Shown piece by piece: positions 26,869-35,488 of a stretch of 64,000 bases of DNA (the first letter of the stretch is position 1; every line of letters starts with the position of its first letter). The DNA lies in the NCBI RefSeq assembly GCF_002812725.1, contig NZ_NMUN01000004.1, forward strand, positions 992,001 to 1,056,000, written 5' to 3'. The stretch is from Microbacterium sp. BR1. GTDB taxonomy: Bacteria > Actinomycetota > Actinomycetes > Actinomycetales > Microbacteriaceae. The notes beneath the pieces are model-generated. The model was not told where the DNA came from and searched no databases. It was given only the letters and a program-made list of their open reading frames with translations. The position numbers and the translations under genes are program-made.

Positions 26869-28194
26869 TCAGCCCAGCGCGGCGCGGTGAAGCTCGCCGT
26901 ACGCTTCGCCCACAGCCTCGGCGAGCGCGTCGACGCGCGGAACCGCCGCGGGGTCCGTGCAGAATCCGATGCCGATCTCGTCGGCATGCGAGATCGCCGC
27001 GACGCGCAGGGCATGGTGCGCACCGGGCTCGGATGACGAGAACAACCGCTCGACGCGGCGCCCCGCGACGGCGACCGGAACGCGCGGGCCCGGGACGTTC
27101 GATATGGCCAGGCTGAACTCGCGTGAGCTGTCGGCGACGCGGTGCACGATCGCGTCCACCGTCGGGATCGTACCCAGAGCATGGAAGAGCTCGTAGAGCA
27201 TCGCGGCATCACCCGACTGCTTCTCGGTGCGCGTCCGTGCGCTGATGCGGTCGAGCCGGTCCAGCGGGTCGGGTGCGGCGATCTCGAGATCGACGTTGAT
27301 GAACGAGTCGTGATTGCCGGGCGCCGCCGCATCCTCGTCCCTGTGGTGCAGGCTCACGGGCACCTGCGCCCGCAGATCGAGGTGAGCACCGTGACGGCCG
27401 AGCCAGGTCCGCAGACCGCCCGCCACGGCGGCGAGCAGCACATCGTTGACCGTCGCGTGGTGGGGCCGGGAAGCGCCGATGGCCTTCAACCCGGCGAGAG
27501 GCGCGACCGTGAACGCCAGGTCGCGCGCGCCGCTGATGCGCCGGTCGAACGGCGATCTCGAGCCCGGCTGGCCGAACTCGCGCGCCAGGACCGCGGGAAG
27601 GCTGATGTGTGCGCTCGGCACCGGGTCGGGGACGGATGCCCCGGGCACAGGCGGCTCATGCGCTGGCGACGCGGGCGCTGGCGACGCGGGCGCGGCGAGC
27701 CCGGGCTCGACTCCTTCATGCGGGTCCAGCAGGATCGTCTCGAGGAATCGCATCCCGGCGATGCCGTCGACCATCGCGTGGTGCATCCGAGCCGCGATGG
27801 CCTCGCTGCCATCCGCGAGCGGACCGATCAGGTCGAGCGTCCACAGCGGCCGGCCGCGGTCGAGGTGTTCCGACATGAGCGCGCTCACCACGCGCCGCAG
27901 ATCCTCCGTGGTCGCGCACTCGGCCCCGGCGCGGCGGCGCACGTGCTCGGCGATGTCGAAGTCCTCGGCCGTGACCCAGCGAGGCGGCTGGCCCGCTCCC
28001 CCACCCTGCACGCGCTGGAGAGCGCGCGGCTGGTCGACGAGTCGGCTCAACACGGTTGCGCGCAGCGCCGACAGATCGAGCGGCTCGCCCGGCGCGAGGA
28101 TCATCAGCTTGAGCGTGTGCCCGGTCAGCACGGATGATTCCAGGGCCAGGATGCGTGCATCGTCGGCAGACAGCAGCTCACCGTCATCCGTCAC
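26869..28194 (-). CDS. WS/DGAT-like acyl-CoA acyltransferase
   Basis: A 441-residue protein of the wax ester synthase/diacylglycerol acyltransferase family. The active-site motif HHAMVDGIAG (HHxxxDG) is near residue 133, and the second conserved block NDVLLAAVAGGLRTWL near 255. A Pro/Ala/Ser linker made of a short tandem repeat (27654-27710) follows the first domain. Start is GTG at 28194: a TAGGCT box seven bases upstream suggests leaderless transcription. It would esterify fatty alcohol or diacylglycerol with acyl-CoA into storage lipid. It is a little shorter than the usual 450-470 residues. Confidence 0.85.
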   Translation of the reverse strand: MTDDGELLSADDARILALESSVLTGHTLKLMILAPGEPLDLSALRATVLSRLVDQPRALQRVQGGGAGQPPRWVTAEDFDIAEHVRRRAGAECATTEDLRRVVSALMSEHLDRGRPLWTLDLIGPLADGSEAIAARMHHAMVDGIAGMRFLETILLDPHEGVEPGLAAPASPAPASPAHEPPVPGASVPDPVPSAHISLPAVLAREFGQPGSRSPFDRRISGARDLAFTVAPLAGLKAIGASRPHHATVNDVLLAAVAGGLRTWLGRHGAHLDLRAQVPVSLHHRDEDAAAPGNHDSFINVDLEIAAPDPLDRLDRISARTRTEKQSGDAAMLYELFHALGTIPTVDAIVHRVADSSREFSLAISNVPGPRVPVAVAGRRVERLFSSSEPGAHHALRVAAISHADEIGIGFCTDPAAVPRVDALAEAVGEAYGELHRAALG

Positions 28195-28238
28195 GGTCGT
28201 CAGCCTAGCGATGCCGCGGGCCGCGGGATGATGGGGGC

Positions 28239-29804
28239 ATGCCCTTCGCAGACGAGCTCCTCGGCGTCGATGTCGCGGCCACGCTGGCCCGTTCCATCCA
28301 GGGCGCCGTGCCCGACCGCGTCCTTCGCGAACTGCCGCGCGCCGCAGACGCTTTCGACGGACTGTCGCTGCGCGAACGGGCGGATCTGCTGCGAGACGCG
28401 CTTCTGGCCGACGTCCCGGGCAACTATGCAACTCTTGCCCGCACCATCCGGTCTGCTGCTGAGCACGATCCGGCGTTCACCGGATGGCTGATCTGGCCCG
28501 TCACCAGCGCGGTCGCCGCGCGCGCCGTCGCCGAGGGGACGGATGCCTCGTTCGACGACGCCATGGCTCTCCTCTCCGAGCTGACGGGCCGGCTGACGGC
28601 CGAGTTCGCGATCCGCACGCTGCTGCGCCACGACCTCGAGCGGGCGCTCGACATCATCGCCGGATGGACGGTCGCATCCGACGAGCACGTGCGGCGACTC
28701 GCGAGCGAGGGCACTCGCGCGTATCTGCCGTGGGCGGTTCGCGTGCCGGGGCTGCTGAGCCACCCCGCGGCGACCGTCCGCATCCTGGATGCGCTGTACC
28801 GCGACGACAGCGAATACGTGCGCCGGTCGGTCGCGAATCACCTCAACGATCTCAGCCGCGACTCCCCCGAGCTGGTCGTCGAGACGGCCCGACGCTGGCT
28901 CGAGACGCCCGCTGCCACGACGCCGGCGCTCGTCCGCCGTGCGCTCCGCACGCTCGTGAAGCGCGGTGATCCACGCGCCCTCGCCCTGCTCGGATTCGGT
29001 CCCGCGACCGTGCAGATCGACGGACCACTGCTCGCCGAGACCCGCGTGGCCTGGGGCGAAGAAGTCCGGTTCACCGCCGTCATCCGGAACACGGGCGTGG
29101 AGAGCGCACGCCTGTCGGTCGACTACGTCGTGCACCACCACCGCGCGAACGGCACGCTCAGCGGAAAGGTCTTCAAACTCGCGACGGCCGACCTGGCGCC
29201 CGGCGAAGAGCTGGCGATCGACCGGCGGCATTCCTTCCGCGCGATCACCACGCGCCGCTACTACCCGGGCGCACACGCCATCGCCCTGCTGGTGAACGGT
29301 GTCGCGACCTCGCCCGTCGCGTTCGAGCTGTTGCCCCCGCGGGCGATGCGGCGGAAGCACGATGAGCGCGATAATGGCGACGTGAGCGAGATCAAGACCC
29401 GGCCGACCGACGAGGATGTCATGGCGTTCCTCGAATCCGCGACGCCACAGCGCCGTCGAGACGACGGGATGGCCCTCGCCCAGATCTTCCGTGAGGTGAC
29501 CGGTGCCGAGCCCGTCCTGTGGGGACCGTCGATCGTCGGATACGGCAGCTACCACTACGTGTCCCCCGCCAATCCGCGCACACAGGGCGAATGGCCGAAG
29601 ACGGGCTTCTCCCCCCGCAAGGCACAGCTCTCGATCTACGGCCTGAAAGACCTGCCTCAGGGCGCCGAGCTCCTGCCACGGCTCGGCACCTACACGGAGG
29701 GCGCCGGATGCGTCTACGTGAAGAAGCTCGACGACATCGACCTGAACGTCCTGCGGCGGCTGATCGCCATCGCCTGGCAGCGCAGCGACGACCCGGCGCC
29801 GTAG
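28239..29804 (+). CDS. DNA alkylation repair (AlkD-like) protein fused to a DUF1801 domain
   Basis: A 521-residue protein in one open frame. Residues 1-375 are a HEAT-like repeat protein of the AlkC/AlkD class (LTAEFAIRTLLRHDLERALDIIAGW, SEGTRAYLPWAVRVPGL, SEYVRRSVANHLNDLSRDSPELV), which excises alkylated bases without base flipping, with a beta-rich C-terminal extension. Residues 380-521 are a DUF1801/YdhG-like domain (EDVMAFLESATPQRRRDDG, GYGSYHYVSP, TEGAGCVYVKKLDDIDLNVL). Both normally occur as separate proteins. A GTG at 29382 could start the second domain alone, but no stop separates them. Confidence 0.78.
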   Translation: MPFADELLGVDVAATLARSIQGAVPDRVLRELPRAADAFDGLSLRERADLLRDALLADVPGNYATLARTIRSAAEHDPAFTGWLIWPVTSAVAARAVAEGTDASFDDAMALLSELTGRLTAEFAIRTLLRHDLERALDIIAGWTVASDEHVRRLASEGTRAYLPWAVRVPGLLSHPAATVRILDALYRDDSEYVRRSVANHLNDLSRDSPELVVETARRWLETPAATTPALVRRALRTLVKRGDPRALALLGFGPATVQIDGPLLAETRVAWGEEVRFTAVIRNTGVESARLSVDYVVHHHRANGTLSGKVFKLATADLAPGEELAIDRRHSFRAITTRRYYPGAHAIALLVNGVATSPVAFELLPPRAMRRKHDERDNGDVSEIKTRPTDEDVMAFLESATPQRRRDDGMALAQIFREVTGAEPVLWGPSIVGYGSYHYVSPANPRTQGEWPKTGFSPRKAQLSIYGLKDLPQGAELLPRLGTYTEGAGCVYVKKLDDIDLNVLRRLIAIAWQRSDDPAP

Positions 29805-29814
29805 CGCTGATCGG

Positions 29815-30324
29815 TCAGCGGGACTTCCGCGCGCGCGGAGCCGCTGACCGGGGTGGGGTCTGACGCATGTGATCGCGCGTGCGTGTCAAGATCTCGGCGA
29901 GGGTCTCGATGTCCGAGCGCGACAGCGGCGCGAACAACAGGTCGCCGAGGGTCTCGATGTGCCCCGGGAACACCTTCGCGAGCACGGCACGCCCGTCGTC
30001 GGTGATGGTCACGTCGATGCTGCGCTCGTCATCCGTGGAGGGCGTACGCGTGACGAGCCCCCGCTTCTCCAGCGTCTGCGCCTGATAGGTCAGACCGCTG
30101 CGACTGTAGACGACACCGTCGGCGAGGTCCGTCATGCGCGCACGGCCTCCCGCCGTGTCGCCGAGCGTCGCCAGGAGCTGGAACTGGACGTAACTGAGAC
30201 CGCCAGCCTCCCGCAACTGCTGCTCGACCGCGTGACGCAACAGGCTGCTGGTCTCTATCAGCGCGAAGTATGCGCCGAGCTGCGTGGCGTCCAAAGACGG
30301 CGAGGGTGAGGTCATGCGGGCCAT
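29815..30324 (-). CDS. MarR-family transcriptional regulator
   Basis: A 169-residue winged-helix regulator: YVQFQLLATLGDTAGGRARMTDLADGVVYSRSGLTYQAQ holds the recognition helix, TDDERSIDVTITDDGRAVLAKV the wing. The start is 30324 or 30315; neither has a clear Shine-Dalgarno. It is divergent from an NADP-dependent oxidoreductase, and an inverted repeat lies in the 100-base gap between them, the usual arrangement for a MarR repressor and its target. It ends in a basic tail. Confidence 0.85.
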   Translation of the reverse strand: MARMTSPSPSLDATQLGAYFALIETSSLLRHAVEQQLREAGGLSYVQFQLLATLGDTAGGRARMTDLADGVVYSRSGLTYQAQTLEKRGLVTRTPSTDDERSIDVTITDDGRAVLAKVFPGHIETLGDLLFAPLSRSDIETLAEILTRTRDHMRQTPPRSAAPRARKSR

Positions 30325-30361
30325 CGTATCGAAAGTTCCAATTCAAAGCACTTGCTCCTAG

Positions 30362-30397
30362 TTCGAAGCAGTGTTTCTTCTTGGCAGTTGCTTCGAA
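30362..30397. promoter_or_regulatory. Candidate MarR operator
   Basis: TTCGAAGCA at 30362-30370 and its exact inverse TGCTTCGAA at 30389-30397, 18 bases apart, in a stretch much richer in A/T than its surroundings. A related TTCAAAGCA lies at 30342-30350. Placed between the MarR gene and the oxidoreductase. Confidence 0.5.
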
Positions 30398-30425
30398 TTC
30401 GCAACACAACACGAAGGGAAACATC

Positions 30426-31367
30426 ATGAAGGCAGTACGGTTCCACAAGACGGGCGACGCACGGGTCCTGCGGTACGAGGACGCCGATCGGCCCACCGCG
30501 GCCGCGGGCGAGGTGCTCATCCGGGTCGCGGCGTCGGCGTACAACCCAGCCGACGGCGGCCTGCGCGGCGGCTTCCTCCCGATCCCGATCACACTCCCCC
30601 ACACACCCGGGTACGACGTGTCCGGCACGGTGGACGCCGTGGGCGACAGGGTCAGCGCCCTGGCCGTCGGCGACACGGTCGTTGGATTCATTCCGATGGC
30701 CGGCGACGGGGGCGCCGCGGAGTACGTCGTCGCCCCGGCGGACTCGTTCGTGGCGGCACCGACCCGCATCGCCCTCGCGGACGCCGCGGGTCTGCCCTCG
30801 GTCGGACTCACCGCCTGGCAGGCGCTGTTCGATGCCGGCGACCTGAAGGCGGGCCAGCGTGTGCTGATCAACGGTGCGGGCGGCCCGGTCGGCGGCTACG
30901 CCGTGCAGCTCGCCAAGCGGGCCGGTGCCCACGTGATCGCCACCGCGAGTCCGCGCAGCGCCGAGATCGTGAGCGCCAACGGCGCCGACGAGATCATCGA
31001 CCACACCACGACCTCCGTGCTCGACGCGGTCACCGAGCCCGTCGATGTCCTCCTGAACCTCGCCCCGATCACACAGGAGGGATTCACGGCTCTGGCGGCG
31101 CGAGTGCGGGACGGCGGGGTCGTCGTCTCCACGACGCCGCAGGTTCCGACCCCGAGCGACGAACGCCGCGGCGTGCGTGCCGTGACCGTCTTCGTTCATC
31201 CCGATGCCGAAGTGCTCGCGGAACTCGTCCGGCTGATCGACGACGGCGACCTACGGGTCGACATCAGCGAACGCGTGGCGCTTCGCGAACTGCCCGAGCT
31301 TCACCGCCGGGCCGACGCGGGAGAGGTGCACGGGAAGGTCGTGGTCATTCCGCCAGCCTCGGCATGA
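30426..31367 (+). CDS. NADP-dependent alcohol dehydrogenase/quinone oxidoreductase family protein
   Basis: A 313-residue zinc-independent medium-chain reductase. It shows the GroES-like N-terminal domain (GEVLIRVAASAYNPADGGLR, HTPGYDVSGTVDAVGDRV) and the Rossmann fold with VLINGAGGPVGGYAVQLAKRAG. It reduces quinones or enones with NADPH. Start at 30426 with AAGGGA upstream. Probably repressed by the divergent MarR protein and induced by an electrophile. Its last 23 bases overlap the 3' end of the convergent ABC exporter gene. Confidence 0.9.
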   Translation: MKAVRFHKTGDARVLRYEDADRPTAAAGEVLIRVAASAYNPADGGLRGGFLPIPITLPHTPGYDVSGTVDAVGDRVSALAVGDTVVGFIPMAGDGGAAEYVVAPADSFVAAPTRIALADAAGLPSVGLTAWQALFDAGDLKAGQRVLINGAGGPVGGYAVQLAKRAGAHVIATASPRSAEIVSANGADEIIDHTTTSVLDAVTEPVDVLLNLAPITQEGFTALAARVRDGGVVVSTTPQVPTPSDERRGVRAVTVFVHPDAEVLAELVRLIDDGDLRVDISERVALRELPELHRRADAGEVHGKVVVIPPASA

Positions 31368-33186
31368 CCGCCCGGTCCGCGCCGGATGCCGGCTCGATTC
31401 GTAGCGCTCGGACCAGCTGCGCATAGAGCGGGCTGGTGACGAGCAGCTCGCGGTGCGTCCCCGTGCCGACGACCCTTCCGCGGTCGACGACGACGATGCG
31501 GTCCGCATCCACGACGGTGGACAAACGGTGGGCGATCGTGACGACGAGCGTGTCTGCCGAGATCCGATCGACGACACCGTTGATCGCGGCCTCGGTGAGC
31601 CCATCGAGCTGGGCCGTCGCCTCGTCCAGCAGCAGCACCTCCGGGCGCCGCACGATGGCTCTCGCGACACCGATGCGCTGACGTTGTCCCCCGGACAGGC
31701 TGGTCGGGCTGACCGGCTCATCCAGCCCCGCCGGGAAGGACTCGACGAGTTCACGCAGCCGCACCGCGTCGAGCGCATCCCACAATTCGTCCTCGCTCGC
31801 GTCCGGAAAGCGGTACGCGAGGTTGTAGCGGATGCTCCCCGCGAGCAGCGGAGTGTCCTGCTCGACATAGGCGATCCGTTGCCGGATGGAACCGAGCGAG
31901 AGAGACGCGTAGTCGGTGTCGTTCATGCGGATGGTGCCCGACTCCGGACGATAGAAACCGAGGATGAGCGAGAACAGGCTGGTCTTGCCCGCACCGGACG
32001 GTCCGACCACGGCAAGCCGCCCGCGCCACGGCAGCGACAGCGTCAGGTCGTCGATGGCCGGATGGCGCGCGCCGGGGTAGGTGAAGGTGACCCCCTCGAA
32101 CGACAGGGCCGCGGCCCCCGTCCGCCCGCGGGGCACGTCGCTCCCCGTGATCGTGTCCTCCGCCGTGATGTCCTCCGTCTCTCGGATTCGTGCCGCGGCG
32201 GCCGAGCCGGCCTGCAGTTCCGCGACGTACATCGTGATCGAGCTGACCGGCTCGACGAGCTGGAACGCGTACAAGAGGAAGGCGACGAGGGTCGACACCT
32301 CGAGCCACCCGGCACCGATCCTCCAGGCACCGACCGACAGGATGACGAGGATGCCGAACTGGATCCCGGTCGATGCGATCGTCCACGCCAGCGCCTCGGT
32401 TCGATTCGCCCGCTTGCCGTACCGCATGGACTCGCGAGCCTCATCCAGCACCCTCCGCTCTTCCGTCGCTTCCGCTCGGGCCGCCTTCATGGTGCGCACG
32501 GCACGCGCACCGCCCTCCAGGATGCCGCCGAGCCGACCGACCGCCTCCTGTGCGAGGCGCTGGGCCGTGCCGATCCGCGGCATCAACCGCCCGGCGAGAA
32601 CCCCGACGACGGCGATGCAGGCGAGGGTGACCAGGAAAAGCGTCAGGTCGAGGATCGCCATCAGGGCGAGCGCCCCGATGAGCGCTATGACCTCGTTGAC
32701 GAGGTTCACGAGAGCGGAGGAGGTCGCCTCCCGGAGGAGCACCGTGTCCGACGTCACGCGGGTGACCACCTCACCCGTAGGGCGGAACTGAAGATCCGCC
32801 ACCCGCCCCCGGAAGAACCTGCCCACGAGCACGGAGCGCACCGAGAAGACGACGTCCTCGGCCACGTTCCCGAGGAGGACCGCCTGGGTGAAACCGAAGC
32901 CGGCGCCGAGCAGGACGAGACCGAGCAGCAGCACGACCGGTCGCACCGCATCGCCGGGCACGCCCACCGAGTCGAGAATCTGTTTCGTGACCAACGGCGC
33001 GGCGAGGGCTGCGGCCGTGGTGCCGAGGCCGAGCAAGAACCCGAGCGCCAATCGCGCGCGAAACGGCCTGACGAAGAACCACAGGGTCCGGATGTTCGCC
33101 CATCGGGGCATCGGAGTCGAAAGCGGGTCAGCGGCGGAAGGGCCGGGCGTAGCGGCGGGTGCCGAGGGATTCTGTGCGGTGATCAT
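31345..33186 (-). CDS. ABC exporter, fused permease-ATPase
   Basis: A 613-residue type I exporter half that should act as a homodimer. A Pro/Ala-rich N terminus is followed by six helices and a nucleotide domain with Walker A GPSGAGKTS, signature SLSGGQRQRIGVARAI, Walker B EVLLLDEATAQLD with the catalytic Glu, and the H-loop TIAHRLST. I choose the ATG at 33186 (GAGG upstream) over one at 33246. Cargo unknown. It is divergent from the response regulator gene at 33298, so control by that system is likely. Its 3' end overlaps the oxidoreductase gene. Confidence 0.88.
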   Translation of the reverse strand: MITAQNPSAPAATPGPSAADPLSTPMPRWANIRTLWFFVRPFRARLALGFLLGLGTTAAALAAPLVTKQILDSVGVPGDAVRPVVLLLGLVLLGAGFGFTQAVLLGNVAEDVVFSVRSVLVGRFFRGRVADLQFRPTGEVVTRVTSDTVLLREATSSALVNLVNEVIALIGALALMAILDLTLFLVTLACIAVVGVLAGRLMPRIGTAQRLAQEAVGRLGGILEGGARAVRTMKAARAEATEERRVLDEARESMRYGKRANRTEALAWTIASTGIQFGILVILSVGAWRIGAGWLEVSTLVAFLLYAFQLVEPVSSITMYVAELQAGSAAAARIRETEDITAEDTITGSDVPRGRTGAAALSFEGVTFTYPGARHPAIDDLTLSLPWRGRLAVVGPSGAGKTSLFSLILGFYRPESGTIRMNDTDYASLSLGSIRQRIAYVEQDTPLLAGSIRYNLAYRFPDASEDELWDALDAVRLRELVESFPAGLDEPVSPTSLSGGQRQRIGVARAIVRRPEVLLLDEATAQLDGLTEAAINGVVDRISADTLVVTIAHRLSTVVDADRIVVVDRGRVVGTGTHRELLVTSPLYAQLVRALRIEPASGADRAVMPRLAE

Positions 33187-33297
33187 GGCCTCGGCACCGT
33201 AACCACCGCCCCTAAACCCCACATAAGAATGCACGAAGAACGACACGCCTCATGCGTCACTTATCCGACGCACAGGTCAGTGCTAAAGAGTGAAGAT

Positions 33298-34032
33298 GTG
33301 GAGCATCCTTCTGTCAACGCCAAGCCAACCGTCCGGGTGCTGATCGTCGACGACGAACCCAACCTGCGCCATCTGCTCTCTGCCGTCCTCGGCCGCCAGA
33401 GATGGCAGGTCGACGTCGCCGGCACCGGCCGCGCGGCCATCGAGACGGCTCTCCGAGTCCGGCCGCACCTGATCGTGTTGGACGTGGTGCTGCCCGATAT
33501 CGACGGCATGCAAGTGCTGCGGACGATCCGCGGCGAGCTGCCCGACACCATGGTGCTGTTCCTCACGGCGAACGGCACCGTCGCCAATCGCATCGGCGGT
33601 ATCGCGGCGGGAGGAGATGACTACGTCACCAAGCCGTTCAGCGTGGAAGAGGTGGTGGTCCGCCTGCGCGGGCTGCTCCGCCGCAGCCCGATGCTCGCCG
33701 CCAGCGCGCCGACGCCCATCCTCGAGATCGGCGACCTCAGGCTCAACGAAGACAGTCACGAGGTGTCCCGGGCAGGGGTCGACATACGCCTGACGGCGAC
33801 GGAGTTCGCGCTGCTGCGCTTCATGATGCTGAACGCCGACAGGGTGCTCAGCAAGGAGCAGATCCTGGATCGGGTCTGGGAGTACGACTTCGGGCGAGAA
33901 TCGAACATCGTCGAGATCTACATCTCGTACCTGCGCAAGAAGATCGATCAGGGAAGGCCCCCGATGATCCACACCCTTCGCCGGGTGGGGTATATCTTGC
34001 GGGAGCCCTCCCCCCAACCCACGGAGCAGTGA
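33298..34032 (+). CDS. OmpR-family response regulator
   Basis: About 244 residues if started at GTG 33298; GTG 33280 is also possible. The receiver has the acidic pair in VLIVDDEPNLR, phospho-Asp62 in LIVLDVVLPDIDGMQVL and Lys in YVTKPFSVEEVV; the winged helix has LTATEFALLRFMMLNADRVLSKEQI and the recognition helix in SNIVEIYISYLRKKID. It resembles TcrA/PrrA-like regulators of actinobacteria. GTGATG overlap with the kinase gene. Neighbouring envelope genes (exporter, LysX, glycosyltransferases) are plausible targets. Confidence 0.88.
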   Translation: MEHPSVNAKPTVRVLIVDDEPNLRHLLSAVLGRQRWQVDVAGTGRAAIETALRVRPHLIVLDVVLPDIDGMQVLRTIRGELPDTMVLFLTANGTVANRIGGIAAGGDDYVTKPFSVEEVVVRLRGLLRRSPMLAASAPTPILEIGDLRLNEDSHEVSRAGVDIRLTATEFALLRFMMLNADRVLSKEQILDRVWEYDFGRESNIVEIYISYLRKKIDQGRPPMIHTLRRVGYILREPSPQPTEQ

Positions 34033-35486
34033 TGCGCACAGAGCGCAGAGTGCGCAGCACCCGCGGACGACTCGTCGTCGCGGTCTCGAGCCTCCTGCTC
34101 GCGGCTCTCGTGATCCTCGGAGCTACCTCCATCGTGATCCTGCGGCAGAATCTGGTCAATCAGGTGGAGTCGACGCTGTACCTCTCCAACGAGAGCGCCC
34201 AGAACCAGGTCAGCAGCTCGCTCGAGCAGAACGACGCGCTGCCGCGATTCGACGACTTCTCGATCGTCATACCGCCGGACGGGTTCTTCCTCGTGCTCGA
34301 GGGCCGCGACCCGCGGCTCTCGGCGTTCTTCACCCGTGACTACTCATACCGTCCCCTCTCCTCGACCGAGATCGAAGAGCTCCGCGCACAGCCGTTCGCG
34401 CCCGGCGACACCCGCACGATGACGCTGCAGGACTACGGGAACTACCTCGTGACCGCCAGTCTGGTCGACAGCCCCCAGAGCGGGTCGTACACCGTCGTCA
34501 CCGGGATCGGCCTGACGGATACGGATGCCGTCATCATGTCGTACATCATCTGGATCACGGCCGTCGGGCTCGGCGTTGCGGCGCTGGCGGCGACGTTCGG
34601 TTACCGCCTCATCACGCGTGAGCTGGACCCGCTGGAACACGTCACGCAGGTCGCGCAGCAGGTGGCGGCCACGCCGCTGTCCTCCGGCGAGGTGGAGCAG
34701 CAGGGACGCGTCCCGCGCGATCCGCGTCTGCGGGGATCGGAGGCCGATCGCGTCGCGATCGCGCTCAACGGACTGCTGGAGCATGTGGAGTCCTCACTCA
34801 ACGCGCGTCATCGTGCGGAAGAGTCGATGCGGCGCTTCATCGCCGAGGCGAGCCACGAGCTTCGCAACCCGCTCGCATCGATCCGCGGCTACGCCGACTT
34901 CTACTCGCAGTCCCCCGCCGACCCCGAGGAGCTGGCGAACGTCCTCGGGAGGGTGGGGTCCGAGGCGAAGCGGATGAGCACGCTGGTCGACGACCTCCTG
35001 CTGCTCGCGCGACTCGACGCGGATCCCCGCGTGAGGAAGGAGGAGGTCGACCTGTCGCAGGTCGTTCTCGAAACCGTCTCGGACGTCCGTTTCGCATTCC
35101 CCGAGCACGTCTGGCAGATCGCTCTCCCCGACGACGCGGTGAATGTCATCGGAGACGAAGACGCGATCCGTCAGATGCTGTTGAACCTCGTCGCCAACGC
35201 CGGGCATCACACCCCCACCGGCACTCGCGTGCGCATCTCCATCGAGCGGCACGACGGAGAATTCCTGCTCGCCGTCGACGACAACGGCCCCGGCATACCC
35301 GCCGCTGCGATCCCCACACTCTTCGACCGATTCACGCAGGCCGGTGACGAGACGTCAGTGACCCGGAACTCGACGGTGGGCCTCGGTCTCGCGATCGTGA
35401 AGGCGCTCGCGACGGCCTCGGGCTACGACGTCAGCGTGCGCTCGGACGAGCGGGGCACGCGGTTCATGGTCGGCATCCCGCGATAG
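34029..35486 (+). CDS. Membrane sensor histidine kinase
   Basis: A 485-residue kinase: helix at about residues 15-38, an extracytoplasmic domain of some 120 residues, a second helix near 165-190, HAMP, HisKA and HATPase (LVANAGHHTPTGT, VDDNGPGIP, VGLGLAIVKALA). The phospho-His lies in EASHELRNPLAS, where the usual Thr after HELR is Asn; this changes the residue that helps the phosphatase reaction in many HisKA kinases. Start GTG at 34029 (or ATG at 34032) overlaps the regulator stop. The stimulus is unknown; the gene is followed two bases later by a convergent esterase gene. Confidence 0.88.
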   Translation: MMRTERRVRSTRGRLVVAVSSLLLAALVILGATSIVILRQNLVNQVESTLYLSNESAQNQVSSSLEQNDALPRFDDFSIVIPPDGFFLVLEGRDPRLSAFFTRDYSYRPLSSTEIEELRAQPFAPGDTRTMTLQDYGNYLVTASLVDSPQSGSYTVVTGIGLTDTDAVIMSYIIWITAVGLGVAALAATFGYRLITRELDPLEHVTQVAQQVAATPLSSGEVEQQGRVPRDPRLRGSEADRVAIALNGLLEHVESSLNARHRAEESMRRFIAEASHELRNPLASIRGYADFYSQSPADPEELANVLGRVGSEAKRMSTLVDDLLLLARLDADPRVRKEEVDLSQVVLETVSDVRFAFPEHVWQIALPDDAVNVIGDEDAIRQMLLNLVANAGHHTPTGTRVRISIERHDGEFLLAVDDNGPGIPAAAIPTLFDRFTQAGDETSVTRNSTVGLGLAIVKALATASGYDVSVRSDERGTRFMVGIPR

Positions 35487-35488
35487 TC

